In this document: positions 9,132 through 18,077 of the stretch, in pieces
How the letters are laid out: each line of letters starts with the position of its first letter
Position numbering within the stretch: the first letter of the stretch is position 1
DNA from: Hyphomonadaceae bacterium
Lineage (GTDB): Bacteria > Pseudomonadota > Alphaproteobacteria > Caulobacterales > Hyphomonadaceae
Direction of reading: 5' to 3'
Length of the DNA: 64,000 nt
Assembly: GCA_022844345.1 (NCBI GenBank)
Contig: JALHLU010000003.1
Location: 248,001-312,000, forward strand
Notes under the pieces: generated by a model
What the model saw: only the letters and a program-made list of their open reading frames with translations
What the model was told of the DNA's origin: nothing
The model's database searches: none
Translations under genes and position numbers: made by a program

Positions 9132-9737
9132 TTGCGAACGATGCTGCGAGTGATGGTGCTGGTTCTTGTCGTCGGCCTGCTGGTCGCCGGTTGGGACTTT
9201 GCGCGCTTCGTCGCGCGCGCTGACCGCGCCGTGACGCCCGACCCGCCGGTCAATGCCGAAGCGGTTGTCGCGCTGACCGGCGCGGCCGACCTGCGCATCA
9301 TCTCGGCCGTGCAGTTGGCGGACTCGCTTGACCTGCCGCTGCTTATCTCGGGCGTAAACGTGGACACATCGGAGGCGGACATCGCCCGCATATCAAACGT
9401 GGACATCGACAAGATCAGGTGCTGCGTGATGCTGGGCCGGGCGGCTGCGACGACCGAAGGCAATGGCGAGGAAGTGGCCGGCTGGGCGAAGCGCAACGGC
9501 TATTCGCGTATCGTTGTCGTCACATCGGAATATCACATGGAGCGTGCGTTGTTCGAACTACAGACTTCGATGCCGGAAGGGCAATTCATTCCAAATGCCG
9601 TCATGACCACGAAGGTGCGCCCTGCCGAATGGTACACCGACGTTGCGACTGCACGTCTGCTGGTTGAGGAGTGGCTGAAGTTTCGCCTCGCCGCGCTTCG
9701 CAACACCGCCCTGCCGAGCCCGGGACGCGCCGGATGA
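9132..9737 (+). CDS. YdcF/DUF218 family membrane-anchored protein
   Basis: This 201-residue protein has one N-terminal membrane helix and a DUF218 domain. The domain includes AVVALTGAADLRI near residue 45 and the characteristic VVVTSEYHMERALFE near 130. The family includes YdcF and the ElyC/SanA proteins linked to envelope integrity; the reaction is unknown. The start is TTG at 9132, 11 bases after GAGGAG. The ATG at 9141 would be too far from it. Its stop overlaps the plsC start. Confidence 0.85.
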   Translation: MRTMLRVMVLVLVVGLLVAGWDFARFVARADRAVTPDPPVNAEAVVALTGAADLRIISAVQLADSLDLPLLISGVNVDTSEADIARISNVDIDKIRCCVMLGRAAATTEGNGEEVAGWAKRNGYSRIVVVTSEYHMERALFELQTSMPEGQFIPNAVMTTKVRPAEWYTDVATARLLVEEWLKFRLAALRNTALPSPGRAG

Positions 9738-10462
9738 CATTCGTTCGCTCACTTCTCTATTCGATCTGGTTCTATGTGACGATGCTGGTCCTTGGCTTGC
9801 TGGCCATGCCGATCGCCCTCTTCTCACGCAGCTTCGCCATGAGCGCGGTACGATCCTTCTGCCATCTGCAGGCTTTCGGCCTCTGGCTGTTCTGCGGGAT
9901 CAGCATGGAAGTGCGCGGCAAGGAGAACCTGCCAAAGGGGCCGGGCCTCATCGCGATGAAGCACCAGTCGACCTACGACACGCTGGCCCCGTTCACCTTC
10001 ATGGAGAACCCGGCCTACATCCTGAAGAAGGAGCTTCTGAAGGCGCCCGTGTTCGGCGTCTACGCCTCGCGCGTGGGCATACCGATCGACCGGGAGGGCG
10101 GCATGAAAACGATGAAGCTGATGCTGGCCGCCGCGAAAAAGGGTGTTGAGTCAGGCCAGCAGATCGTGATTTTCCCGGAAGGCACCCGACAGCTTCCAGA
10201 TACCCCTGCCGACATCAAGCCAGGCATCGTGCTGCTCTACAACGAACTTGGCGTGCCCTGCGTGCCCGTGGCGCTCAACACCGGACTGGTCTGGGAGGGC
10301 AAGGGCTTCCTGCGCAAACCCGGCAAGATCATCTTCGAAATCCTGCCTCCCATCGAACCAGGCCTGAAGCGCGCCGAGTTCACGCAGAAATTGAAGGACG
10401 CGCTCGATCCGGCGACCGTGCGACTGGTGGCCGAGGGGCGAGCGGCACAGAAGCGGGGCTGA
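9734..10462 (+). CDS. plsC: 1-acyl-sn-glycerol-3-phosphate acyltransferase
   Basis: This 242-residue enzyme transfers an acyl chain to lysophosphatidic acid, giving phosphatidic acid for membrane lipids. Motif I is KHQSTYDT (the HX4D catalytic pair), followed by GIPIDREGG (motif II) and FPEGTR (motif III), with a hydrophobic N-terminus of two helices. The first residue of motif I is Lys rather than the usual Asn, common in this subgroup. The ATG at 9734 overlaps the stop of ydcF (ATGA). It is the last gene of the ftsEX operon. Confidence 0.93.
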   Translation: MTFVRSLLYSIWFYVTMLVLGLLAMPIALFSRSFAMSAVRSFCHLQAFGLWLFCGISMEVRGKENLPKGPGLIAMKHQSTYDTLAPFTFMENPAYILKKELLKAPVFGVYASRVGIPIDREGGMKTMKLMLAAAKKGVESGQQIVIFPEGTRQLPDTPADIKPGIVLLYNELGVPCVPVALNTGLVWEGKGFLRKPGKIIFEILPPIEPGLKRAEFTQKLKDALDPATVRLVAEGRAAQKRG

Positions 10463-10465
10463 GAC

Positions 10466-10483
10466 GGCGGCGCTTTGGCCGCC
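10466..10483. terminator. Short GC hairpin between convergent plsC and tyrC
   Basis: GGCGGC pairs with GCCGCC across a 6-base loop, placed exactly between the two convergent stop codons. It has no clear T-run on the + side, so it is only a possible bidirectional terminator. Confidence 0.35.
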
Positions 10484-11409
10484 TACTCCTTCGGCTTGTC
10501 CCGCCCGAAGTTCGCCGTCGCGGTGTCCTGCCCTGCGTCGATGATCTCGCGGCGGATGCGGCGGGACTCGGTGAAGGTGTCGAACAGCTTCTGGCCGTCT
10601 GCGTTGCGGATGGCCTTGCGAAGCGCCGTGAGGTCTTCCTCGAAACGGCCCAGCACTTCCAGAACGGCATCCTTATTGTTCAGGAACACGTCGCGCCACA
10701 TGGTGGGGTCGGATGCGGCGATGCGCGTGAAGTCGCGGAAGCCGGCGGCGGAGAATTTCACGACTTCGCCTTCCGTCACCGCTTCCATGTCATAGGCGGT
10801 CGCAACCATGTTGTAGGCAATGAGGTGGGGGATGTGACTGGTCACGGCGAGCACGAGATCATGCCGCGCCGGGTCCATCCGCTCGACCTTCGAGCCGAGC
10901 GCCGTCCAGAACGCGGCCAGCTTGTTGGTGGCCGCCACATAGTCTGCTGCGCCGCCTGACTCGGGCGTCAGGATGCACCAGCGGTTCTCGAACAGGCTGG
11001 CGAAACCCGCGTCTGGGCCGGATTTCTCGGTCCCTGCGATCGGGTGGCCCGGGATGATGTGAACGTCGCCGCGCCCAAGGCTGTGCCAGTCGCGCGCGAT
11101 GTTCCCCTTTACCGAGCCAACGTCTGTGAGGATCGCACCGGGTTTCATCGCTGCGATGCTCGCCCGCGCCGTTGCGCCCATCGCGCCAACGGGCACGCAG
11201 TGGAAGACCGCATCCGCGTTCGCGACTGCAGCCTCAATGCTGGCCGCAGGCTTGCCGAAGCCGATCTCGCCCGCACGCTTCAGCGCAGCCGCATCGCCGT
11301 CGAACAGCACGACTTCAGCCGCCGCGCCCTTCTCCAGCGCGGCGCGCGCGATGGAGCCGCCGATGAGGCCGACGCCGATGATGGCGATCTGGTTGAACAC
11401 CGCAGCCAT
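10483..11409 (-). CDS. tyrC: Prephenate/arogenate (cyclohexadienyl) dehydrogenase
   Basis: This 308-residue NAD(P)-dependent enzyme makes 4-hydroxyphenylpyruvate or tyrosine from prephenate or arogenate. The Rossmann motif IGVGLIGGS is at residues 10-18. HPIAGTEKSG and a HIPHLIAY substrate-site motif are also visible. It follows hisC with a TGATG overlap, and the upstream GTG at 11412 is an alternative start. Together with hisC (which also transaminates aromatic precursors in many alphaproteobacteria) and the chorismate mutase-like gene it forms an aromatic-amino-acid block. Confidence 0.92.
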   Translation of the reverse strand: MAAVFNQIAIIGVGLIGGSIARAALEKGAAAEVVLFDGDAAALKRAGEIGFGKPAASIEAAVANADAVFHCVPVGAMGATARASIAAMKPGAILTDVGSVKGNIARDWHSLGRGDVHIIPGHPIAGTEKSGPDAGFASLFENRWCILTPESGGAADYVAATNKLAAFWTALGSKVERMDPARHDLVLAVTSHIPHLIAYNMVATAYDMEAVTEGEVVKFSAAGFRDFTRIAASDPTMWRDVFLNNKDAVLEVLGRFEEDLTALRKAIRNADGQKLFDTFTESRRIRREIIDAGQDTATANFGRDKPKE

Positions 11410-12503
11410 CACTTGCCCAGGAATTCTTTCAGCAGCTTCAGCGCCGCATCATTGCCTTCGACCGTGCCGACCGACACGCGCAGGTGGTTCGGCATCTTGT
11501 AGCCGGAAAGCCCGCGCACGGTGACGCCGCGATCCTTCAGGAAAGCCAGCGCTTCGGCGGCCGTTTTGCCTTTGGTCTGGGGAAACTCCGCGACCACGAA
11601 ATTGCCGACGCCATCAATCAGATCGAGGCCCAGCGCTTTCAGCCCGGCCGCCAGTCGCTCCATCTCGCTCTCATTGTGAGCGAGCGACTGCTCGTTGAAC
11701 GCATCATCGTCCAGCGCGGCGATAGCCGCCGCCTGCGCCGGCAGGCTGACGTTGAACGGCATGCGCACGCGCTCGATCGCGTCCACCACGTGCGGGGGCG
11801 CATAGCCCCAGCCGACGCGCAGGCCGGCAAGGCCATAGAGCTTCGAGAAAGTGCGCGTGATGATGATATTGCCGAACTGCGAGGCGAGCTCGATGCCCGA
11901 GGCGTAGTCATTCTTCTTCACGAACTCCGCATAGGCGCCATCCAGCACCAGCAGCGCATGGGGCGGAAGGCCGGCGTGAAGCCGCTTCACCTCGTCATAC
12001 GGCAGATAGGTGCCGGTCGGGTTGTTCGGGTTGGCGAGCCAGACGATTTTCGTCTTCGGCGTCACCGCCTTGAGGATCGCGTCCACGTCCGCCGTGAAAT
12101 CCTTCTCCGCAATCTCGACGACCTTTGCGCCCTGCTGCTGCGCGATGATGGCGTAGATGGCGAATGCGTGCGCCGTGTTGATGCTTTCATCGCCCGGCCC
12201 GAGATAGGCGCGGCCCAGCATCAGGAAGATGTCGTCCGATCCCGCGCCCAGCACGAGCCGCGCCGCATCAAGCCCGTGTTTCTTCGCCAGCGCGGCCTTC
12301 AACTCGCGCGCGGCGCCATCGGGATAGAGCTCCATCTTCGCGGCAAGGTCCGCATAAACCTTCCGCGCCAGGGGCGAGGCGCCCAGCGGATTTTCGTTCG
12401 AGGCCAGCTTGAACGTCTTGCCGCCTGTGTTCTTCGGCGCTTCGCCCGGCACATAGGCGTGCACGTCGGCAAGCTGCGGCAACGGCTTGGGATGATCGGT
12501 CAT
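11409..12503 (-). CDS. hisC: Histidinol-phosphate aminotransferase
   Basis: This 364-residue class I/II PLP aminotransferase has the HisC features ASNENPLG at the N-terminus, NPNNPTGT (about residue 155) and the PLP lysine in TRTFSKLYGLAGLRVGWG (about 216). It transaminates histidinol phosphate in histidine synthesis. Its place beside tyrC suggests it may also serve aromatic amino acids, which is inference from context. It is 14 bp downstream of the chorismate mutase-like gene and overlaps tyrC. Confidence 0.95.
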   Translation of the reverse strand: MTDHPKPLPQLADVHAYVPGEAPKNTGGKTFKLASNENPLGASPLARKVYADLAAKMELYPDGAARELKAALAKKHGLDAARLVLGAGSDDIFLMLGRAYLGPGDESINTAHAFAIYAIIAQQQGAKVVEIAEKDFTADVDAILKAVTPKTKIVWLANPNNPTGTYLPYDEVKRLHAGLPPHALLVLDGAYAEFVKKNDYASGIELASQFGNIIITRTFSKLYGLAGLRVGWGYAPPHVVDAIERVRMPFNVSLPAQAAAIAALDDDAFNEQSLAHNESEMERLAAGLKALGLDLIDGVGNFVVAEFPQTKGKTAAEALAFLKDRGVTVRGLSGYKMPNHLRVSVGTVEGNDAALKLLKEFLGK

Positions 12504-12517
12504 GACACGGCCCCGTT

Positions 12518-13297
12518 TCAGGGCCGAGGCCGTACCCCGACAATGCGCAGCCCGTCCAGTCCCGCCCGCCGGGCAAGGTCGATCCGGCGGTCGTCCACGG
12601 CCACGAACTCGGAGATGCGGATCAGCGCGAGCGACCGGGCCCGGCCGACCACTTCGGCCTTGAGGCCAAGCTCCTGCAGGCGCTTGTCCGCCGTCCAGTG
12701 GTCGTCATGCGCCATGGCGAGCGTGTCGTCCTCGCCGGAGGATTCGACGCTGAGGCGGCCGACAATGGCGATCCTGGGCGTCTCGTCGGGCGATCCCGGC
12801 AGGCTGGGCCAGCCGCCGACGATCACCAGGGAATGGAACTTGTTCTCGTTCAGCATGGGCCACCACTGGCCCGCCCCGGCATGTTCCGGCCAGGGCACGC
12901 AGGCCAGCGCGCCAGGCTGGGTAACGGCCCGCTCCAGTGCGTCGCGAACGCCGACCAACGGAACGATATTGGGGGCAAAGCCGAAATAGCCGCGCGCCGC
13001 CTCGACCGACAGGGTCACGTCCCCGCCCGCCACATAGACGGCCTTGAGCCCACGGCTCACGGCGACATCCCCACACAGCGAGCGCCAGATCCGGGCGATG
13101 GCGTCCATCGGCATGCCAGCGGCCGCGCCTTCGCGCGCCAGACGCCTCAGTTCGGCCGCTTCGCGCGCCGGGCGAAAGCCGATGCCGGCAGGCGACACGG
13201 CGGGCGCCTCGCGCATCTGGCGCCATTTATCGGACAGGGCGGCGAGGAATGCGTCGCTCATGGCCTGATTAGGTTCATGGAAGCTGTCGGCGGCCAT
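12518..13297 (-). CDS. Chorismate mutase-like protein with a C-terminal binding-protein-like region
   Basis: The product has 259 residues. Residues about 40-75 (FRPAREAAELRRL, then ARIWRSLCG) match the second half of an AroQ chorismate mutase helix bundle, but the first long helix is short or degenerate. The remainder (from VYVAGGDVTLS onward) resembles a periplasmic-binding or prephenate-dehydratase-like alpha/beta domain without the usual TRF signature. Position immediately upstream of hisC-tyrC supports a role in aromatic amino acid supply, probably as a P-protein-like or regulatory protein. Start 13297 has only a weak GAG site; ATG 13261 is an alternative. Confidence 0.7.
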   Translation of the reverse strand: MAADSFHEPNQAMSDAFLAALSDKWRQMREAPAVSPAGIGFRPAREAAELRRLAREGAAAGMPMDAIARIWRSLCGDVAVSRGLKAVYVAGGDVTLSVEAARGYFGFAPNIVPLVGVRDALERAVTQPGALACVPWPEHAGAGQWWPMLNENKFHSLVIVGGWPSLPGSPDETPRIAIVGRLSVESSGEDDTLAMAHDDHWTADKRLQELGLKAEVVGRARSLALIRISEFVAVDDRRIDLARRAGLDGLRIVGVRPRP

Positions 13298-13477
13298 TGA
13301 ACTCGACTGACTGTCTACGCTCCCCAGCGCTCCACCTGCATACGACAGATTTGCCGGGACAAGAACCCCTTACCCCCATCCGCTGCCAGAATGCCCTCCC
13401 CGCAAGCCTTCCCTTGTTTCGGAGGCGGATTGGCGGCTATTGCATTCGGCCCACTTAAGGCTGATCTGGGACCAAGC

Positions 13478-14638
13478 ATGCTTGCCCCCGCGCGAACCCT
13501 CGACGGAACGGACGGCCTGAAGCGCCTGACCGTCGCCACACCCGACCGGCCCCTCAAGCTGGACAGCGGGCGCGCCCTCGATCACGTCGAGATCGCCTAC
13601 GAGACCTGGGGCCAGCTCAACGCCGACAATTCCAATGTCGTGGTCGTCTGCCACGCCCTGACCGGCGACCAGTTCGCCGCCTCGCCCAATCCGGTCACCG
13701 GCCGCCCCGCCTGGTGGGATCGTATTGTCGGCCCCGGCATGCCCGTGGACACCAACCGTTTCTTCGTGATCTGCTCCAACGTTCTGGGCGGCTGCATGGG
13801 CTCGACCGGCCCGGCCTCGAAGAAGCCGGACGGCGCCTACTGGGGCACCGAGTTCCCGATCATCACCATTGCTGACATGGCGCGCGCGCAGATCGCCCTG
13901 CTCGACCAGCTTGGCATCCCGAACGTCTTCCTTGTGATCGGTGGATCGATCGGCGGGATGCAGGTTCTGGAATGGACGGTGCAGGCGCGCGACCGCGTGT
14001 TCGCTGCCGTGCCCATCGCCGTGGCCCCGCGCCAGTCGGCGCAGAACATAGGCTTTTACGAAACCGGCCGTCAGGCGATCATGGCCGATCCCAACTGGCG
14101 CAACGGCAATTATCTCTCCGAAGGCACGCGGCCTGAAAAGGGTCTCGCCGTGGCGCGCATGGCCGCGCACATCACCTACCTGTCGGAGTCCTCGCTGAAG
14201 CGGAAGTTCGACCGCAAGCTGCAGGATCGCGCCTCGAAGACGTTCGGCTTCGACGCAGACTTCCAGATCGAAAGCTATCTGCGCCATCAGGGGCAGACCT
14301 TCGTCGACCGGTTCGACGCCAACTCCTATCTCTACATCACGCGCGCGATGGATTATTTCGACCTCGCCGGCGAACATGGCGGGGTCCTGGCCAATGCATT
14401 CCGCGGACTCAATACGCGCTTCTGCGTTTTCTCCTTCTCGTCCGACTGGCACTATTCGCCGGAGGAAAACCGCGACCTCGTGCGTGCGCTCAACGCGGCG
14501 GGTTGCGAGACCAGTTACGTCAATATCGAGACCGACAAGGGCCACGACGCCTTCTTCGTCGAGGAGCCCGAGTTTGAGGCGGGCCTGCGCGGCTTCATCG
14601 ATGCGGCCGCCAACGCGCGCGGGCTGGTGAAGCCATGA
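13478..14638 (+). CDS. metX: Homoserine O-acetyltransferase
   Basis: This alpha/beta-hydrolase acylates homoserine for methionine synthesis. It shows the nucleophile elbow [12 protein letters not shown], the SDWHY segment with the catalytic Asp region, and the catalytic His in DKGHDAFF. An HALTGDQ oxyanion-type motif is also present. The start at 13478 gives 386 residues, the usual length. In-frame codons up to 13391 encode an atypical, low-support extension. It overlaps metW by 4 bp, the conserved metXW pair. I could not fit a riboswitch to the 180-bp leader with confidence. Confidence 0.93.
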   Translation: MLAPARTLDGTDGLKRLTVATPDRPLKLDSGRALDHVEIAYETWGQLNADNSNVVVVCHALTGDQFAASPNPVTGRPAWWDRIVGPGMPVDTNRFFVICSNVLGGCMGSTGPASKKPDGAYWGTEFPIITIADMARAQIALLDQLGIPNVFLVIGGSIGGMQVLEWTVQARDRVFAAVPIAVAPRQSAQNIGFYETGRQAIMADPNWRNGNYLSEGTRPEKGLAVARMAAHITYLSESSLKRKFDRKLQDRASKTFGFDADFQIESYLRHQGQTFVDRFDANSYLYITRAMDYFDLAGEHGGVLANAFRGLNTRFCVFSFSSDWHYSPEENRDLVRALNAAGCETSYVNIETDKGHDAFFVEEPEFEAGLRGFIDAAANARGLVKP

Positions 14639-15258
14639 AATCCGGCCCCGGCTCTCAAGGCATGCGGCGCGCCGACCACGTCGCCATCGCCCAGTTCATC
14701 AATCGCGGCGAACTCGTGCTCGACGTAGGCTGTGGCGATGGGCAGCTGATGGATCTGTTGCAGTCCGAACGCGGCGCACGCACGCGCGGGCTGGAAGTGG
14801 AACAGGCCGGCGTCAACCGCTGCGTGGCCAAGGGCCTTGCGGTTGTCCAAGGCAACGCCGACGCCGACCTGCCCGTCTATCCCGACGACGCCTATGACGT
14901 CGCCATCCTGTCGAAGACGATCCAGGAGCTGGCGCGGCCGAAATTCGTGCTCGATGAACTCTCGCGCGTGGCGCGCCGCGTGATCATCTCGTTCCGCAAT
15001 TATGGCCACTGGAGGGTGCGCACCACCCTGCTCACCACCGGGCGCATCCCCAATCTTGGCCACGGCGCCGGCTGGTGGTCCGACGGCGCCCGCCGCCCCT
15101 GCACCGCGCGCGACATGGCGGAACTCGCCGCCGAAGCCGGCCTCCAGATCGTCGCCGCCACAGCGGTAGGCGGCAAACCAGTGAACGCGAAGTCACTGGG
15201 TCGCCTGAACTGGACAGCCGAGGAACTGGTCTTCGTGCTGGAGCGGAAGAAGCGGTAA
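14635..15258 (+). CDS. metW: Methionine biosynthesis protein MetW
   Basis: This 207-residue methyltransferase-fold protein partners MetX in homoserine acylation. The AdoMet-type motif [13 protein letters not shown] (about residue 30) and the MetW-characteristic ILSKTIQEL and [12 protein letters not shown] segments are present. Its ATG overlaps the metX stop. Members lack proven methylation activity and are needed for MetX function in several bacteria. Confidence 0.92.
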   Translation: MKSGPGSQGMRRADHVAIAQFINRGELVLDVGCGDGQLMDLLQSERGARTRGLEVEQAGVNRCVAKGLAVVQGNADADLPVYPDDAYDVAILSKTIQELARPKFVLDELSRVARRVIISFRNYGHWRVRTTLLTTGRIPNLGHGAGWWSDGARRPCTARDMAELAAEAGLQIVAATAVGGKPVNAKSLGRLNWTAEELVFVLERKKR

Positions 15259-15262
15259 GGTT

Positions 15263-15284
15263 GATCCGTGAAATTTCACGGATC
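15263..15284. promoter_or_regulatory. Perfect 22-bp palindrome after metW
   Basis: GATCCGTGAAA is followed immediately by its exact reverse complement, giving an 11+11 dyad with no spacer, five bases after the metW stop and 84 bases before the next gene. There is no T-run, so it fits an operator better than an intrinsic terminator. The binding protein is unknown. Confidence 0.5.
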
Positions 15285-15367
15285 GCCGGAACGGGGCGAT
15301 AACTGGGCGGGCCTACCCTGTATCTGGCCCGGACTCCCAGAAGGTCCGGCCAGACAGGAAACGCCCC

Positions 15368-15754
15368 ATGTCGTTCACGATGACATCGACCGTCCGCAAG
15401 GTCCGCGATCACTTCGAGCCTGAAGCGGAACTTGATCCGCAGGAGCAGCGCGCCCTCCGCGGCCATCTCGAGCAGATCGACTACGCCGCCTTCGCCGCGA
15501 ATCGCGAAATCCTCGCGAAGACGATCGGCACAGGCGACCTCGGCCGCTTTCAACGCATGGCGGTCGCAGCCGCCAACGCGCGCGCCCGCTGGGTGGCTGC
15601 CGCCGTCGCGGTTGCAGAGAAGCCCGAGGTGAGCCCGCAGGAAGTGGCCCAGCTCACCTCGCTGCGCTGCGCGTACGAGGAACTCACAGAGGCCTACGAC
15701 GCCATGCGCCGCATGGTGGAGCGCGGCTACCTTGTGATGAAGCCGAAAGCGTAG
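15368..15754 (+). CDS. Conserved-looking hypothetical helical protein
   Basis: This 128-residue, acidic, almost entirely helical protein has no membrane segment or signal. It carries repeated Ala/Arg/Glu helices such as ALRGHLEQIDYAAFAANREIL and ARARWVAAAVAVAEKPEV, and no motif that I recognise. It has a fair ribosome site (AGGAAA, 6 bases upstream) and codon use like its neighbours. The 22-bp palindrome upstream could regulate it. No function can be offered. Confidence 0.6.
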   Translation: MSFTMTSTVRKVRDHFEPEAELDPQEQRALRGHLEQIDYAAFAANREILAKTIGTGDLGRFQRMAVAAANARARWVAAAVAVAEKPEVSPQEVAQLTSLRCAYEELTEAYDAMRRMVERGYLVMKPKA

Positions 15755-15934
15755 CGCCGGCTGGAAAAGCGCGGAGCCGCGCGGAAGCGAGCTTCCGGCG
15801 TCTCAAAGCTCTGGCGACTGGATCGAGGTGCTTGGCCCGCCAGCGCTCCCGGCCGTTTCAGGCATTCGGCCCGGGGGACGCGCCAGCCGCGCCGCCTCTG
15901 GGGGATCGGGCGGCGTCAGCTGGAAGTCGTGAGA

Positions 15935-16279
15935 TCACGAGGTAAGGGCGGACTCGTTCTTCTCGCCCGTACGGATGCGCAGCACCTGCTCGAGGTCCAT
16001 CACAAAAATCTTGCCGTCGCCGATCTTGTTGGAGTTGGCGGCTTGGGTGATGGCGTCGACAACCTTTTCGACAACCGCGTCGGCTACGGCGATCTCGACG
16101 CGGACCTTCGGCAGGAGGCGCACTTCGTATTCGGCGCCGCGATAGACCTCGGTCTTGCCTTGCTGGCGGCCATAGCCGCGCACTTCCGTGACGGTGACGC
16201 CCGAAGCGCCGGCTGCAGTCACGGCGTCGAGGACGGCGTCGAGGCGGCTGGGTTTGAACACTGCGGTGATGTATTTCAT
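15935..16279 (-). CDS. P-II family nitrogen regulatory protein
   Basis: This 114-residue trimeric signal protein has the T-loop segment YGRQQGKTEVYRGAEYEV (with the uridylylated Tyr near residue 51) and the C-terminal GDGKIFV and RIRTGE signatures. P-II proteins sense 2-oxoglutarate and ATP/ADP and control GlnE, AmtB or NtrB. I cannot separate GlnB from GlnK by sequence alone: no amtB or glnA is adjacent. ATG 16279 follows AAGGGAAG; codons upstream to 16345 are an unlikely extension. Confidence 0.95.
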   Translation of the reverse strand: MKYITAVFKPSRLDAVLDAVTAAGASGVTVTEVRGYGRQQGKTEVYRGAEYEVRLLPKVRVEIAVADAVVEKVVDAITQAANSNKIGDGKIFVMDLEQVLRIRTGEKNESALTS

Positions 16280-16391
16280 TGGGCTTCCCTTTCGTGGTCG
16301 CACTGGCCTGGTCGCGTTGGACTTGTCAGGCTTGGCGGGGTTCAACCGCCTCGTGGATGTATATATTGCACTTCTTACACACCTTCAACAC

Positions 16392-17135
16392 CTAACTACA
16401 CTTTTTCTCGGATCGAACAGTCGTTCTTTGTTTTGCCGGGACTTTTACAACGCGCCGCGCGCGGCCGGGCGTTCCAGGCTCGATATAGAGCCGTTTCAGC
16501 GCCTCAACCATCAGCACGCCGCCGAAGCCGGACCAGGCGAATCTGCCGATTTTCTCCCACGCATCGCCGGCTGACGTGATGATTCCCCACCCGATTGGCG
16601 GGGCATAGAGCGCGCGTGCGGAGGCCTGGGGCGCGAGCATGGCGTCTTCCAGCAGCCGATTCAGCTGCGAGCGGGTATAGGGCCGCCCATGTCCGAAGGG
16701 TGTCGATTCCGTCCGGGCCCAAAGACCCCGTCTATGCGCAACTATGATCAGAATCCGGGCTTCCGGGGCCGCCACCCGCCAGATTTCGCGCAGCAGGCGA
16801 TGCGGGCTCTCGGCCTCTTCCAGCGCGTGGCAGACGATGATGCGGTCGAACATGGCGTCGGGAAATGGCAGGCGCTCGTCCTCGACCAGCGTGGTTAGGC
16901 TCCTGGCCCCATCGGGCCAGCGCTCGGCTCCCTGGTCCGACGGCGCCGCTGAGATCACGCGCCGGGCGCTGCTGCGATAGGGTTCCAGCAGGGCTTCCGT
17001 GTGGCCGATGCCGAGGACATCGAGCCCGCTGGCTGACGGCCACAATGCAGCGACGCGACGGGCCATCATCTCCCGCGCCATGTGACCCATGGGGGAGGCA
17101 TAGAAGGTCTGCAGCCTGTCGATATCGAAGCGCAT
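16392..17135 (-). CDS. Class I SAM-dependent methyltransferase
   Basis: The product has 247 residues. Motif I is degenerate (LDVLGIGHTEALLEPY, about 38-53). LPFPDAMFDRIIVCHALEE is the motif II/III region, followed by a REIWRVAAPEARILIIV post-motif. This type of Methyltransf_11 protein commonly sits next to gloB in alphaproteobacteria. The substrate is unknown. It diverges from gloB with 64 bp between starts, implying a shared promoter region. Confidence 0.85.
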   Translation of the reverse strand: MRFDIDRLQTFYASPMGHMAREMMARRVAALWPSASGLDVLGIGHTEALLEPYRSSARRVISAAPSDQGAERWPDGARSLTTLVEDERLPFPDAMFDRIIVCHALEEAESPHRLLREIWRVAAPEARILIIVAHRRGLWARTESTPFGHGRPYTRSQLNRLLEDAMLAPQASARALYAPPIGWGIITSAGDAWEKIGRFAWSGFGGVLMVEALKRLYIEPGTPGRARRVVKVPAKQRTTVRSEKKCS

Positions 17136-17199
17136 GCCCTAACCTTCATGGACCATCCACGCCTATATAGGGCCGGTAACAGCGGGAAAGGTAAACTGC

Positions 17200-17967
17200 A
17201 TGGCGGGCCCCATCGTTCACATGTTCCCGTGCCTCAAGGACAATTACGGCTTCCTGCTGCACGATCCCGCCACGGGCGAGACCGCGACCATCGACACGCC
17301 GGACGCCGCGAAGATCCTGTCGGAAGCCGCCGCCAGGGGCTGGACCATCACGCAGGTGTGGAACACGCACTGGCATCCGGACCACGCCGGCGGCAATGCC
17401 GACATTGTCTCCGCCACCGGCGCCAAGGTGTTTGGCCCCGAGGAAGTGACCCGCATTGGCGCAGCCCCTGATCGCATCCTGCACGAAGGCGACACGGTGA
17501 AGCTCGGCAATGCGACCGCGCAAATCATAGAGACGCCGGGCCACACGCTGGGCCACATCGTCTATCACCTGCCCGACCATCACATAGCGTTCGTGGGCGA
17601 TACGCTGTTCGCGCTCGGCTGCGGCCGCCTGTTCGAGGGAACGCCGGGGCAGATGTGGGATAGCCTCGACAAGCTGCGCGCCCTGCCCGACGACACGGTC
17701 GTCTACTGCGCGCACGAATATACCGCGTCCAACGCCGCGTTCGCGCTCAGCGTCGACGCAAAGAACGCCGACCTCGTCGGCTACGCCGAGGACGTGACGA
17801 AGAAGCGCGCGAAAGACATCCCCACCGTGCCGACAACCATCGGCCGCGAGAAACGCGCCAACCCGTTCCTGCGCGCTGACAATCCTCAGTTGCAGGCCTT
17901 CGTCGGGCATCCCGGTGATGTGGTGGCGACGTTTGCTGAAGTGCGCGAACGGAAGAACAGGTTTTGA
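17200..17967 (+). CDS. gloB: Hydroxyacylglutathione hydrolase (glyoxalase II)
   Basis: This 255-residue metallo-beta-lactamase-fold enzyme hydrolyses S-D-lactoylglutathione to D-lactate and glutathione. The metal motif THWHPDHAGGN is near residue 55. Further ligands are in TPGHTLGHI (about 112) and VGDTLF (about 132), and the C-terminal NPFLR glutathione-site motif is present. The stop lies one base before the left inverted repeat of the DUF559 element. Confidence 0.95.
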   Translation: MAGPIVHMFPCLKDNYGFLLHDPATGETATIDTPDAAKILSEAAARGWTITQVWNTHWHPDHAGGNADIVSATGAKVFGPEEVTRIGAAPDRILHEGDTVKLGNATAQIIETPGHTLGHIVYHLPDHHIAFVGDTLFALGCGRLFEGTPGQMWDSLDKLRALPDDTVVYCAHEYTASNAAFALSVDAKNADLVGYAEDVTKKRAKDIPTVPTTIGREKRANPFLRADNPQLQAFVGHPGDVVATFAEVRERKNRF

Positions 17968-17968
17968 C

Positions 17969-18021
17969 ACTCTTCCCCCGCTTGCGGGGGAAGTACCCCG
18001 AAGGGGGGATGGGGGCGAGCC
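17969..18021 (+). repeat. Left inverted repeat (REP-like, two hairpins) of DUF559 element
   Basis: This 53-bp unit begins ACTCTTCCCCCG and ends GGGGGCGAGCC. It contains a hairpin CTTCCCCCG/CGGGGGAAG with a 4-base loop and a second small hairpin CCCC-GAA-GGGG. It is the near-exact reverse complement of 18456-18510, differing only in the first hairpin's loop and a one-base indel. Confidence 0.88.
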
Positions 18022-18077
18022 AAGAGCGTTGCCTGCGCAGCAACTTCAGACACTGTTGGTCCCGGGGGGGCACAGCG

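Noticed and set aside
11484-12989. Rightward 501-codon frame opposite hisC
   Set aside because: It is the antisense shadow of hisC and the chorismate mutase-like gene, with no ribosome site or domain.
13298-13477. Possible SAM-type riboswitch before metX
   Set aside because: I could not line up the conserved pairing and core bases of SAM-II or related classes. A covariance-model search of this interval would decide.
16280-16391. tRNA-like T-arm and a possible nitrogen-regulated sigma-54 promoter before the P-II gene
   Set aside because: GGCGG-GTTCAA-CCGCC looks like a T-arm, but no acceptor partner is present, and no GG-N10-GC element was found on the leftward strand.
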